A stretch of DNA of 16,633 nt from Desulfovibrio sp. Its GTDB lineage: Bacteria; Desulfobacterota; Desulfovibrionia; Desulfovibrionales; Desulfovibrionaceae. Of this stretch, positions 8,363-16,087 are shown one piece after another. The number at the start of each line of letters is the position of its first letter. The stretch's first letter is position 1. The notes under the pieces were generated by a model that saw nothing but the letters and a program-made list of their open reading frames with translations, made no database searches and had not been told where the DNA came from. The stretch is from NCBI GenBank assembly GCA_031281815.1, contig JAITEY010000095.1, forward strand, positions 1 to 16,633. The letters are read 5' to 3'. The translations under genes and the position numbers were made by a program.

Positions 8363-9226
8363 CTGACCAGGGGCGGCGCGGGAAGACCTCCCGCCGAAAA
8401 CAGCCGGCGCGCAATCCGGCCCGAGCGCGCGCCCCGCGCCCTGCCCCGCGCTCTGCCTCACCCTTCCCTGAGGGGCGTGCGCTCGGCCCTTTCTCTGCTC
8501 GGCTTCTGCTCTCTGCTGCTCCTCCTGCTCGCGGGGGTGAGCCTGGCGCTGGTCTACGGCTACAGGAGCGCAACGGTAGGCGAATACTTCGCATTAAAAA
8601 TTCTCGAAATTCACGGAAATTCCCGTCTGAACTCTAGAGAAATTCTAAAAACTGTCGATTTAGAGGAAGGAGCAAACACGCTGGCGTTGTCCATAGACGC
8701 CGTTGAAAAAGCCCTGGCGGGACATCCCTGGGTGGAGGAAGCCTCGGTGAAGCGTGTGCTCCCCGACAGGCTCATCATAACGATAAAGGAGAAGACCCCC
8801 GTGTTCCGGATCATGCATGAAGGCGCGCAGTATTATGCGGACAAGCGCGGAAACGGCATAGCGCCGGCCGTGTCCGGCGGCGAGGCTTTACTTCCGATGC
8901 TGGAAGTGGAGCCGGGAGCCGGATGGATGCGGGGGTTGCTGCCGGATCTGGTCAATTCGCTGTATGATTCGCAGGTTTTGCAGGGTGCGGGCGGGATTGC
9001 GCTGATCCGGCTTTCGGCCTCACGGGGTTTGGAACTTATTTCGGAAGGGGCGGGGCCCGTCTTTTCCATAGATATAGAAGACTGGCTTTCCAACCTGCGC
9101 CGTCTGGGCCGGGTGCTGGCCGACCTCACGCGCCGGGGAGAACTGGCGGGGACGGGCGTCATCCGGGTGCAGGGCGCCAACGTATGGGTGGAAAGACGCG
9201 CGGAAGACCGGATCACCGCGGGATGA
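8312..9226 (+). CDS. ftsQ: Cell division protein FtsQ (DivIB-type POTRA protein)
   Basis: Bitopic inner-membrane divisome protein whose periplasmic part bridges FtsB/FtsL and other division proteins. Product of 304 residues. Layout: a long basic, proline-rich cytoplasmic tail (1-57), one membrane segment (about 59-82, rich in Leu), then a POTRA domain (about 93-163; LKILEIHGNSRLNSREIL, HPWVEEASVKRVLPDRLIITIKEKTP) and the FtsQ domain to the C-terminus. ATG 8312 is preferred over the in-frame ATG at 8255 because AAAGGGAA lies nine bases upstream of it and because the duplicated junction preserves exactly this start. The first part of the POTRA coding region is notably AT-rich (about 8586-8680). 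A 37-bp gap separates it from ftsA. Confidence 0.93.
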   Translation: MGAEIKSRPARRGRIVALTRGGAGRPPAENSRRAIRPERAPRALPRALPHPSLRGVRSALSLLGFCSLLLLLLAGVSLALVYGYRSATVGEYFALKILEIHGNSRLNSREILKTVDLEEGANTLALSIDAVEKALAGHPWVEEASVKRVLPDRLIITIKEKTPVFRIMHEGAQYYADKRGNGIAPAVSGGEALLPMLEVEPGAGWMRGLLPDLVNSLYDSQVLQGAGGIALIRLSASRGLELISEGAGPVFSIDIEDWLSNLRRLGRVLADLTRRGELAGTGVIRVQGANVWVERRAEDRITAG

Positions 9227-9263
9227 GGGAGCGGGCATTCGGCACGGGCTCAAGGAGAAGGAC

Positions 9264-10490
9264 ATGGCAAAGGCACCACTGATCATAGGACTCGACATCG
9301 GCACCACCAAGATTTGCGCGGTGGTGGGCGAAGCGGGCGAAGACGGCGTGGATATCGTGGGCATCGGCACAAGCCCGTCCACGGGTCTGCGCAAGGGAGT
9401 CGTGGTCAATATCGGGGAGACGGTCAAATCCGTTCAGAAGGCCCTGGAAGAGGCTGAACTGATGGCCGGGTGCTCCATACGTTCGGTATACGCGGGCATA
9501 GCCGGCAGCCATATAAAGAGCATCAACAGCAACGGCGTCATCGCCATCCAGGGCGGCGAGGTTACACAGCGCGATGTGGACAGGGCGCTCGAGGCCGCGG
9601 GCGCGGTGGCCATACCCATGGATCGCGAAATAATCCACACCCTGCCCCAGGAATTCATCGTCGACGACCAGCACGGCATCATCCATCCTCTGGGCATGTC
9701 CGGGGTGCGCCTGGAAGTCAAGGTGCACATCGTGACCGGGGCCGTGACCAGCGCTCAGAATATCGTCAAAGCCTGCCACAGCAGCGGCCTGGATGTCGCG
9801 GATATCGTGCTGGAATCCATGGCGTCGGCCAAGGCCGTGCTGACCGAGGAAGAGCGCGAGCTGGGCGTGGCGTTGGTGGACCTGGGCGGCGGCACGACGG
9901 ATACCGCCGTATTTTCCGGCGACGCCGTCATGCATACCGGGGTGCTGCCCCTGGGCGGCCAGAATCTGACCAAGGACATCGCCTCCGGTCTGCGCACGCC
10001 GCTGATTGAGGCCGAGCGCATCAAGGTCAAGTACGGCTGCGCCATGGCGGACATGGTAAGCATGGACGAAATCATAGAAGTTTCCACCGTGGGCGGACGG
10101 GAAGCGCGCAGGCTGTCGCGCCGGCTGCTGGCCGAAATCTGCCAGCCGCGCATGGAGGAACTGCTCGGTCTGGCGGACCAGGAACTGAGCAAGTCCGGAT
10201 GCAGGCACATGGTAGGGGCCGGGGTCGTGCTGACCGGCGGCGGGGTGCTGCTCGACGGCTGTCAGGAACTGGCCGAGCAGATTTTCAATATGCCGACGCG
10301 CATCGGTTATCCGCGCAACATCGGCGGGCTCAGGGACGTGGTCAACAGCCCCCGGTACGCGACCGCGGTGGGGCTGTTGCGCTACGGCGCGGAAAAGGAA
10401 GCCGGCGAGCGGACTTCCCGCAAAAGCGAGGAGTCGGTTCTCGTCCGCGCGGCACAAGGCATCAAAAATTGGTTCAAAACCATATCGTAA
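9264..10490 (+). CDS. ftsA: Cell division protein FtsA (actin-like FtsZ anchor)
   Basis: Actin-family ATPase that tethers FtsZ filaments to the membrane and recruits later division proteins. Product of 408 residues, normal length. Seen: phosphate-1 motif GLDIGTTKICAVV (from residue 9), the 1C-domain region typical of FtsA (GIAGSHIKSINSNGVI), phosphate-2 motif VDLGGGTTD (205-213), adenosine motif LTGGGVLLDG (323-332), and a C-terminal amphipathic helix (VRAAQGIKNWFKTIS), the expected membrane-targeting sequence. AAGGAGAAGG precedes ATG 9264, a strong site. Unlike the genes upstream it does not overlap its neighbour, so it can be translated independently. ftsZ follows after 62 bp. Confidence 0.98.
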   Translation: MAKAPLIIGLDIGTTKICAVVGEAGEDGVDIVGIGTSPSTGLRKGVVVNIGETVKSVQKALEEAELMAGCSIRSVYAGIAGSHIKSINSNGVIAIQGGEVTQRDVDRALEAAGAVAIPMDREIIHTLPQEFIVDDQHGIIHPLGMSGVRLEVKVHIVTGAVTSAQNIVKACHSSGLDVADIVLESMASAKAVLTEEERELGVALVDLGGGTTDTAVFSGDAVMHTGVLPLGGQNLTKDIASGLRTPLIEAERIKVKYGCAMADMVSMDEIIEVSTVGGREARRLSRRLLAEICQPRMEELLGLADQELSKSGCRHMVGAGVVLTGGGVLLDGCQELAEQIFNMPTRIGYPRNIGGLRDVVNSPRYATAVGLLRYGAEKEAGERTSRKSEESVLVRAAQGIKNWFKTIS

Positions 10491-10528
10491 GGATTTCCGG
10501 CAGCCGGCAGCGCAAGCCGGCACAACGC

Positions 10529-10548
10529 CAAGGAACGGCAAGGAGAGG
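10529..10548 (+). promoter_or_regulatory. Tandem Shine-Dalgarno-like 10-mers before ftsZ
   Basis: CAAGGAACGG (10529-10538) is followed directly by CAAGGAGAGG (10539-10548), a near-exact 10-bp duplication. The second unit sits at normal spacing for ATG 10553 and decides that start. The first is a spare, weaker copy. Confidence 0.6.
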
Positions 10549-10552
10549 CACA

Positions 10553-11872
10553 ATGGAACTTATCATCAACAACGGCAGCGGCAACGAACAGCAGACCGTG
10601 ATCAAGGTCGTCGGCGTCGGCGGCGGCGGCGGCAACGCCGTCAACACCATGGTGGAATCCGGGTTGCGCGGAGTCAGTTTCATCGCCGCCAACACGGACC
10701 TGCAGGCGTTGGACAAATCCCTGGCCGGGCGGAAAATCCAGATCGGCGCCAAACTCACCAAGGGGCGCGGCGCCGGCTCCAATCCCAAGATAGGCTGCGA
10801 AGCGGCCCGTGAAAGCGCGGAGCAGATCCGGCAGTGCATAGAGGGCGCGGAAATGATTTTCGTCACCGCGGGCATGGGCGGCGGCACCGGCACCGGCGCG
10901 GCCCCCGTCATCGCGCAGATTGCCAAGGAACTCGGCATATTGACCGTGGGCGTGGTCACCAAGCCCTTCTCGTTTGAAGGCCCCCCGCGGCTTCGGGCGG
11001 CGGAGAGCGGCATTGAGGAGTTCCGCAAATACGTGGACAGCCTCATCACCATACCCAACGACCGCCTGATGCTCATAGCGCACAAAAAGGCAACCTTCGT
11101 GGAAATGCTCAAAAAGGCCGACGAAGTGCTGCTGAACGCCGTTCAGGGCATTTCCGACCTGATCATGACCCCCGGTTTCATCAACGTGGATTTCGCCGAC
11201 GTAAAAACGGTCATGAGCGATTCCGGCCTGGCCATGATGGGCGCGGGCACAGCCTCGGGAGAAGACAGGGCGGGAAAAGCGGCGCGCATGGCCATTGCCA
11301 GTCCCCTGCTTGAAGACGTGTCCATAAGCGGGGCGCGCAACGTGCTTCTGAACATCACGGCCGACGCCAACCTCGGCCTGGACGAAGTGGCCGAAGCCGC
11401 CGGCATCGTGCAGGAGTCCGCCCATGCTGACGTGAACGTCAAGTTCGGCACCTGCATAGACGAGAGCATGGGCGACGAAATACGCATCACGGTTATTGCC
11501 ACGGGCATAGACAGGTCGGGCGGCAGTGAGCTTGCGGGCGCCCGGTCTCCGATCTCGGCACCGGTGCGCAACCCGGCCGGGCCGGCGCCGCTGCAGGCGC
11601 CCGGCCGTATCACTCGCCTGCCTGAAGGTCTGGACACCGTGGACACGGAACTCCAGAAAAGAATTCTCAGCCGGTATGAGCAGGGCGGCGAGATTTCCCT
11701 CGGAGACCGTGAGCATATCCCGGCTTACGCGGTGCGGGGACGCACAGTACGCGCCCCGCAGGCGGCCGGGCCGCAGCGGCGCGGCCTGCACAGCCCCGGT
11801 GAGGACAGCTTTATCTTCAGTGAGGACGACGATTTTGAAACGCCCACATTTCTCTACACACAAGCCAACTGA
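10553..11872 (+). CDS. ftsZ: Cell division GTPase FtsZ
   Basis: Tubulin-like GTPase that forms the cytokinetic ring. Product of 439 residues. Seen: the N-terminal nucleotide loop VVGVGGGGGNAVN (19-31), GAGSNPKIG (73-81), the tubulin signature GGGTGTGAAP (109-118), TKPFSFEG, the catalytic T7 loop NVDFADVKTVM (211-221), then a Pro/Ala-rich linker from about residue 325 and a C-terminal peptide D-D-F-E-T-P-T-F-L. That peptide is the FtsA/ZipA-binding tail; here it ends YTQAN rather than in the basic residues common elsewhere. The long frame open upstream into ftsA is spurious: ATG 10553 has AAGGAGAGG upstream and the family N-terminus. It is the last gene of the cluster, followed by tandem terminators. 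Confidence 0.98.
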   Translation: MELIINNGSGNEQQTVIKVVGVGGGGGNAVNTMVESGLRGVSFIAANTDLQALDKSLAGRKIQIGAKLTKGRGAGSNPKIGCEAARESAEQIRQCIEGAEMIFVTAGMGGGTGTGAAPVIAQIAKELGILTVGVVTKPFSFEGPPRLRAAESGIEEFRKYVDSLITIPNDRLMLIAHKKATFVEMLKKADEVLLNAVQGISDLIMTPGFINVDFADVKTVMSDSGLAMMGAGTASGEDRAGKAARMAIASPLLEDVSISGARNVLLNITADANLGLDEVAEAAGIVQESAHADVNVKFGTCIDESMGDEIRITVIATGIDRSGGSELAGARSPISAPVRNPAGPAPLQAPGRITRLPEGLDTVDTELQKRILSRYEQGGEISLGDREHIPAYAVRGRTVRAPQAAGPQRRGLHSPGEDSFIFSEDDDFETPTFLYTQAN

Positions 11873-11967
11873 TCAGTCCCGGCAAGCCCGCGCGGGGGCG
11901 TTGTCCTTCGCGCGTGTGCCGGGACCGGCAAATCGTCCCGCCTGAGCGCGGGGCGTTGCGGCGCGGC

Positions 11968-12005
11968 CGGACGCTATGCGCGGCGCTTCCTCAACGCCGC
12001 GTCCG
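11968..12005 (+). other. Imperfect hairpin in the ftsZ downstream region
   Basis: CGGAC (11968-11972) can pair with GTCCG (12001-12005), enclosing GCGGCG / CGCCGC around a nine-base loop, with a bulge on the left arm. No T-tract follows, so it is not a classical terminator. It could protect the 3' end of the ftsZ message or simply reflect GC-rich sequence. Confidence 0.3.
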
Positions 12006-12015
12006 CACAATGGAA

Positions 12016-12061
12016 CCCCCGTCCTTCCACGGCCTCTCGGAAGGGCGGGGGGGCCTTTTTT
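12016..12061 (+). terminator. Intrinsic terminator 1 after ftsZ
   Basis: The left arm CCCCCGTCCTTCC (12016-12028) pairs with GGAAGGGCGGGGG (12039-12051), a 13-bp stem with one G-U pair and a 10-base loop. It is followed by GGCC and a run of six T (12056-12061). It would end the dcw transcript. Confidence 0.88.
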
Positions 12062-12096
12062 AGGGAAACAGCTTCTTTTTTCGTAAGCGCCCCCTC

Positions 12097-12144
12097 CTCC
12101 CGTCCTTCCACGGCCTCCCGGCAGGGCGGGAGCTTTTATTTTTT
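12097..12144 (+). terminator. Intrinsic terminator 2, a near copy of terminator 1
   Basis: CTCCCGTCCTTCC (12097-12109) pairs with GGCAGGGCGGGAG (12120-12132), with one mismatch and one G-U pair, around a loop of A-CGGCCTCCC. The tract CTTTTATTTTTT follows. The loop and both arms match terminator 1 at an offset of 81 bp, so this looks like a duplicated terminator acting as a backup. Confidence 0.85.
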
Positions 12145-12199
12145 GCTGCAAACGTGCAAGGTGACAGGTCGCCTCACCCATGCTAGGGAATCCGCACAA

Positions 12200-12225
12200 G
12201 ACACATGCGCTACGGTTGATGTGTC
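12200..12225. promoter_or_regulatory. Inverted repeat upstream of the kinase gene, candidate operator
   Basis: GACACAT (12200-12206) and ATGTGTC (12219-12225) are perfect inverted 7-mers separated by 12 bases. They lie 30 bases before the kinase start and after the second terminator. The half-site spacing is about two helical turns, which suits a dimeric regulator. It could equally fold in the mRNA leader. The binding factor is unknown. Confidence 0.4.
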
Positions 12226-12255
12226 GGCAAAACAAGAAGTCGGCGGGCCTTATTC

Positions 12256-15200
12256 ATGTTTCGGGAATCGTCGCTCCGTATGAAGATTGAGCGCATATTC
12301 GCCTCGCTCGGCCTGGGTATGCGCGCCAAACTCATAGCGCTCTTTGTCGTCATCAAGGTCATCCCCTTGATTTTCATTGCCTTGGTAGCCTGGCGTCAGG
12401 CTTGGCTGCTGGGTGAAGAACTCAAGAAGCGGACCGTCGACATCTCTTCAACGGCGGTCAAAGCGCTGACGGAGAGCGGCGACATTGCCGTCAACGACGC
12501 GATGGTCGCGCTGGACCGCCGCGCCACGGATGAAATCGAGCGCATGAGCACGGATACGGCGCTCGCGGTGGCAAAGTTTCTGTACGCGCGCGACGATGAT
12601 TTGCGTTTTCTCGCCTCCTTGGAGCCCGACGAGGCCGTATTCCGCCGTTTCGCGCTCGGCAAGACAGGCCGGCTGGTGCGCATGGGCCGCTGGGAACTCG
12701 CGCCCGACGGCAAATCATGGCGGCGGGAGTACCTCGGCTCCGCGCCGGAGCAGGTCATTTCCGGCATTGAGGAAAACGACCACAGTTTCCACTATCGACC
12801 GCCTGAGCGCTTCAGCTATGAGACGCGTCCCTTGTATCTGGAAATCACCTTTGTCGCCCCGGACGGCATGGAACGCGTCAAAGTGACGACTTCCGAGCGT
12901 ATGTCCAAAGCATTGAGGGATGTTTCCGACCGGCGCAACACCTATGCGGGCGCCGAAACCTATTTCGACGAACTGAAAAAACTCGGACCGGGCGAAATCT
13001 ATGTGTCCGACGTCATCGGCGAGTACGTCGGCACCAACCTCATAGGCATGTATACCCCCGAAAATTGCGCCAAGCGCGGCGTGCCGTACGAGCCGGAAAA
13101 GCAGGCCTTTGCCGGGCGGGAAAATCCGCGGGGCAGGCGTTTCGAGGGACTTGTGCGCTGGGCCGTGCCCGTGGTCGAAAAGGGCAGGGTCGCCGGCTAC
13201 GTGACCATGGCTCTCGACCACGACCATATCATGGAATTTACGGATCACATCATGCCCACGGCCGAGCGGTACACGGAGCTTTCCGACGCCTATGAAGGCA
13301 ATTACGCCTTCATCTGGGATTATAAGGGACGCAGCATCGTCCACCCCAGGCATCATTCCATAACCGGCTTCGACCCGGCGACGGGCGACCCGCAGGTACC
13401 TTGGCTGGAAGACCGCATTTACGACGCATGGCAGGCATCGGGCCTGCCTTACGCCGAGTTCGTCAAGAACGTGCCTACCTTCGCCGCCCAGTCCAACAGC
13501 AAAAAACCGGCCCGGCAGCTTACGGAACGCGGTCTCGTCGGCCTTGACTGCCGTTACCTGAATTTCGCGCCCCAATGTACGGGCTGGTTCGACCTCACAA
13601 GCCGGGGCGGCTCCGGTTCCTTCCTCATTCTCTGGAGCGGCTTGTGGAAACTGAACACGGCCGCGGCCATTCCCTATTACACGGGCAATTACGGAAAGTC
13701 TCCGCGCGGGTTCGGTTTTGTCGCCGTAGGCGCGGGACTCGCCGACTTTCATCGTCCGGCCGCGGTTACCCGGGAGGTCATCCGCAAGCGCGTCACGGAT
13801 ACCGACGCGCAACTGCAGGACATGGCGGCGTCGACATTCCGGGCCATCGGCGAGAATCTGCTCGACACGGCCCGGCGTTTGACCGTGTCCACGGGATTGA
13901 TGATTCTGGCGGTCGTCCTGATTGCCGTCTGGCTGGCCTCGGCCTTTACGGGGAGCATCACGCGCATGATCCGGGGCATTTCGCGCTTCCGCTCCGGTGA
14001 ACGGCAGTTCCGCTTCAACGCCGTCATCAAGGACGAAATGGGCGCGCTGGCCGACTCCTTCGACGACATGGCCGATGCCGTCGCGGAGAGCGTGCACGTC
14101 CCCATGTGCATCGTCGACCTCGACCGGAACCTGAAATACGCCAATGCCGGCGCATTGGCCCTTTTCAACGAGTCGGAGCCGGCGCACGTCGTCGGCAAGC
14201 CCTACGAACAGTTCAGCATTTTCCCCAAAGACTCGCCGTACTGCCCCATCACCGCCCTGGAGAACGGTACGGAAGCGGAGGTGCTTTTCCACGCGCCTTC
14301 GGGCCGTTACCGCCGCGGCAGCGCCACCTGGCTGACCGACAACGAAGGCAGGCATATGGGGATGATCATCACGGTTGCCGATGTGACCGACCTGATAGAG
14401 GAACAGAAGCGCATCGAGCGGCAGCGCGCCCTGCTTTCTTCCGTTTTTGAAGCGTCGCCCGACCTGATGTGGTATCAGGATATCGCCGGGCGTTACCTGG
14501 GCGTGAACCCCAGGTTTGCCGCCGCTTTCGGCACGGATGCGCGGGCCGTCCGAGGCCGGACGCCGCAGGAGTGCCTGCCCGCTTCGGTGGCCTTGACCAT
14601 CGCCGAAAACGACAGTTTGGCGTTTGAAAGCGCCGGGCCGGTGTACACGGAAGAGCGCTGCGTCTTTGCCGACGGGCACGAGGAAATTCTGGACGTGGTC
14701 AGAACGCCGCTTTTCGACGCCACCGGTAAAACAGTGGGGCTGCTCGGCGTCGGCCGCGACGTGACGCAGCGCGTCAACGTGGAAAACCGCCTGCGCCGCA
14801 CCCGGCGCGAATTGCGCAAGGCCGCCGCCGCCGCGAACCGCGCCAGCGAATCCAAAAGCGCTTTCCTGGCCCGCATGAGCCATGAAATCAGAACCCCCAT
14901 GAACGCCATCATCGGTCTGACCAACATAGCCAAGCGCAAGCTGAAGGACGACGGGGCGGACAAAGAGGAAATACTGCATTATGTGAGCCGGATTGAAAGC
15001 TCGTCCGCGCATCTTCTGGGCCTGCTCAACGATATTCTGGACATTTCCAAGATTGAGGCCGGCAAGATTGAACTGACGGAGGAATCGTTCGACCTGCCCA
15101 GGCTCATCTCGGGCGTGACCGGCATCATCAGCCCGCGCTGCCGGGAAAAGGGCATTGCCTTTCACGTCGACGAACAGGGCCTGGAAACGGCGAACTTCAT

Positions 15201-15999
15201 TGCCGACCATCTGCGTCTGCGCCAGGTGCTGATCAACCTGCTCGGCAACGCGGTCAAGTTCACGCCCGAATGCGGGGAAATTTGGTTTACCGTGAAACAG
15301 ACAGGTCGTGCGGACGGGATGACGACCGTACATTTCTCTGTGCGCGATACGGGCATCGGCATTGACCCGGAGCAAAAGGAAAGGCTTTTTAAACCCTTTG
15401 AGCAGCTCGGCAGCCATATCACGCGGCAGTTCGGCGGCACGGGACTCGGTCTCTCCATCAGTAAAAGCATTGTGAACATGTTCGGCGGCGACATCACCGT
15501 CGTGAGCGAAGAAGGCAAGGGCAGCGTATTTTCCTTCGATCTGCGTCTCAAGGAAGATGCGACCCGCGCCGACGCGGCGGAAGCCGTTGTCTCCGACGTC
15601 ACGACCCTTTCCGGCCGGCGCGCGCTCCTGGTGGATGATGTGGAAGTCAACCGCGTCATCGTCATCGACATGTTGTCCGATGCGGGCATGATTATCGAAG
15701 AAGCCGAAGACGGGGCCGTTGCTCTGGAGAAATTCAGGCAGTCGCCGCCCGGCTGGTACGACGTGATTTTTATGGACATCCAAATGCCGAACATGAACGG
15801 CTATGATGCCGCGACGGCCATACGCGCCCTGTCGCGTGACGACGCCCGGACCGTGCCTGTCTTCGCCCTGACCGCCAACGCCTTCAAGGAAGACGTGGAT
15901 CGGGCGATTGCCTCGGGCATGAACGGCCATCTGGCCAAACCGCTGGAGGCGGACAAACTCCTGGAAACCCTGCTGTCCTGGTTCGGCAGGGGCGCATAG
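12256..15999 (+). CDS. Membrane hybrid sensor histidine kinase (Cache-like sensor, HAMP, two PAS, HisKA, HATPase_c, REC)
   Basis: A 1247-residue inner-membrane sensor kinase. Order: TM1 (about 26-45); a very large periplasmic region of about 490 residues, of double-Cache style by layout; TM2 (about 547-566); HAMP (about 566-620); PAS 1 (about 613-718); PAS 2 (about 722-840); a helical linker; HisKA with phospho-acceptor H876 in FLARMSHEIRTPMN; HATPase_c with N-box N998 (INLLGNAVKF), DTGIGID (from D1031) and GGTGLGLS (from G1060); then a receiver with acidic pair D1127/D1128, phospho-acceptor D1174 (FMDIQMPNMNG), T1206 and K1228. All catalytic residues look intact. It lacks its own HPt domain. 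The ligand cannot be read from sequence. ATG 12256 has only a weak ribosome site; ATG 12280 is an alternative 8 codons later. Terminators separate it from ftsZ, so it is not part of the dcw operon. Confidence 0.93.
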   Translation: MFRESSLRMKIERIFASLGLGMRAKLIALFVVIKVIPLIFIALVAWRQAWLLGEELKKRTVDISSTAVKALTESGDIAVNDAMVALDRRATDEIERMSTDTALAVAKFLYARDDDLRFLASLEPDEAVFRRFALGKTGRLVRMGRWELAPDGKSWRREYLGSAPEQVISGIEENDHSFHYRPPERFSYETRPLYLEITFVAPDGMERVKVTTSERMSKALRDVSDRRNTYAGAETYFDELKKLGPGEIYVSDVIGEYVGTNLIGMYTPENCAKRGVPYEPEKQAFAGRENPRGRRFEGLVRWAVPVVEKGRVAGYVTMALDHDHIMEFTDHIMPTAERYTELSDAYEGNYAFIWDYKGRSIVHPRHHSITGFDPATGDPQVPWLEDRIYDAWQASGLPYAEFVKNVPTFAAQSNSKKPARQLTERGLVGLDCRYLNFAPQCTGWFDLTSRGGSGSFLILWSGLWKLNTAAAIPYYTGNYGKSPRGFGFVAVGAGLADFHRPAAVTREVIRKRVTDTDAQLQDMAASTFRAIGENLLDTARRLTVSTGLMILAVVLIAVWLASAFTGSITRMIRGISRFRSGERQFRFNAVIKDEMGALADSFDDMADAVAESVHVPMCIVDLDRNLKYANAGALALFNESEPAHVVGKPYEQFSIFPKDSPYCPITALENGTEAEVLFHAPSGRYRRGSATWLTDNEGRHMGMIITVADVTDLIEEQKRIERQRALLSSVFEASPDLMWYQDIAGRYLGVNPRFAAAFGTDARAVRGRTPQECLPASVALTIAENDSLAFESAGPVYTEERCVFADGHEEILDVVRTPLFDATGKTVGLLGVGRDVTQRVNVENRLRRTRRELRKAAAAANRASESKSAFLARMSHEIRTPMNAIIGLTNIAKRKLKDDGADKEEILHYVSRIESSSAHLLGLLNDILDISKIEAGKIELTEESFDLPRLISGVTGIISPRCREKGIAFHVDEQGLETANFIADHLRLRQVLINLLGNAVKFTPECGEIWFTVKQTGRADGMTTVHFSVRDTGIGIDPEQKERLFKPFEQLGSHITRQFGGTGLGLSISKSIVNMFGGDITVVSEEGKGSVFSFDLRLKEDATRADAAEAVVSDVTTLSGRRALLVDDVEVNRVIVIDMLSDAGMIIEEAEDGAVALEKFRQSPPGWYDVIFMDIQMPNMNGYDAATAIRALSRDDARTVPVFALTANAFKEDVDRAIASGMNGHLAKPLEADKLLETLLSWFGRGA

Positions 16000-16087
16000 T
16001 GCCGGTTTCCGGGCAACGCAGCCGAAGTCTTTCGGACCGCGCGGATATTTTTGAAATTTCCCGCAAGTCCTGTGGCATTTGTTCCCG
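16000..16087. other. Short convergent gap between the kinase and the HPt protein gene
   Basis: This 88-base stretch contains a short hairpin CCGAA-GTCT-TTCGG (16022-16035) and an AT-rich patch with ATTTTT (16047-16052). It may serve as a weak terminator between the two convergent genes, but the stem is only 5 bp and the T-run is displaced. Confidence 0.3.

Larger units (their letters stand above)
11873..12255. other. Noncoding gap between ftsZ and the histidine kinase
   Basis: This 383-base stretch has no credible gene on either strand. It holds an imperfect hairpin (11968-12005), two tandem terminators (12016-12061 and 12097-12144), a small dyad around 12160-12178 (GGTG-ac-AGG / CCT-CACC) and the inverted repeat at 12200-12225. 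A kinase promoter must lie after the second terminator, but I see no convincing -35/-10 pair. Confidence 0.7.

Noticed and set aside
8586..8680. AT-rich patch as a foreign insertion in ftsQ
   Set aside because: It encodes the expected POTRA strand and helix without interruption, and has no flanking repeats.
16022..16052. Hairpin plus ATTTTT as a bidirectional terminator
   Set aside because: The stem is only 5 bp and the T-run is about 12 bases away, so it is too weak to call.
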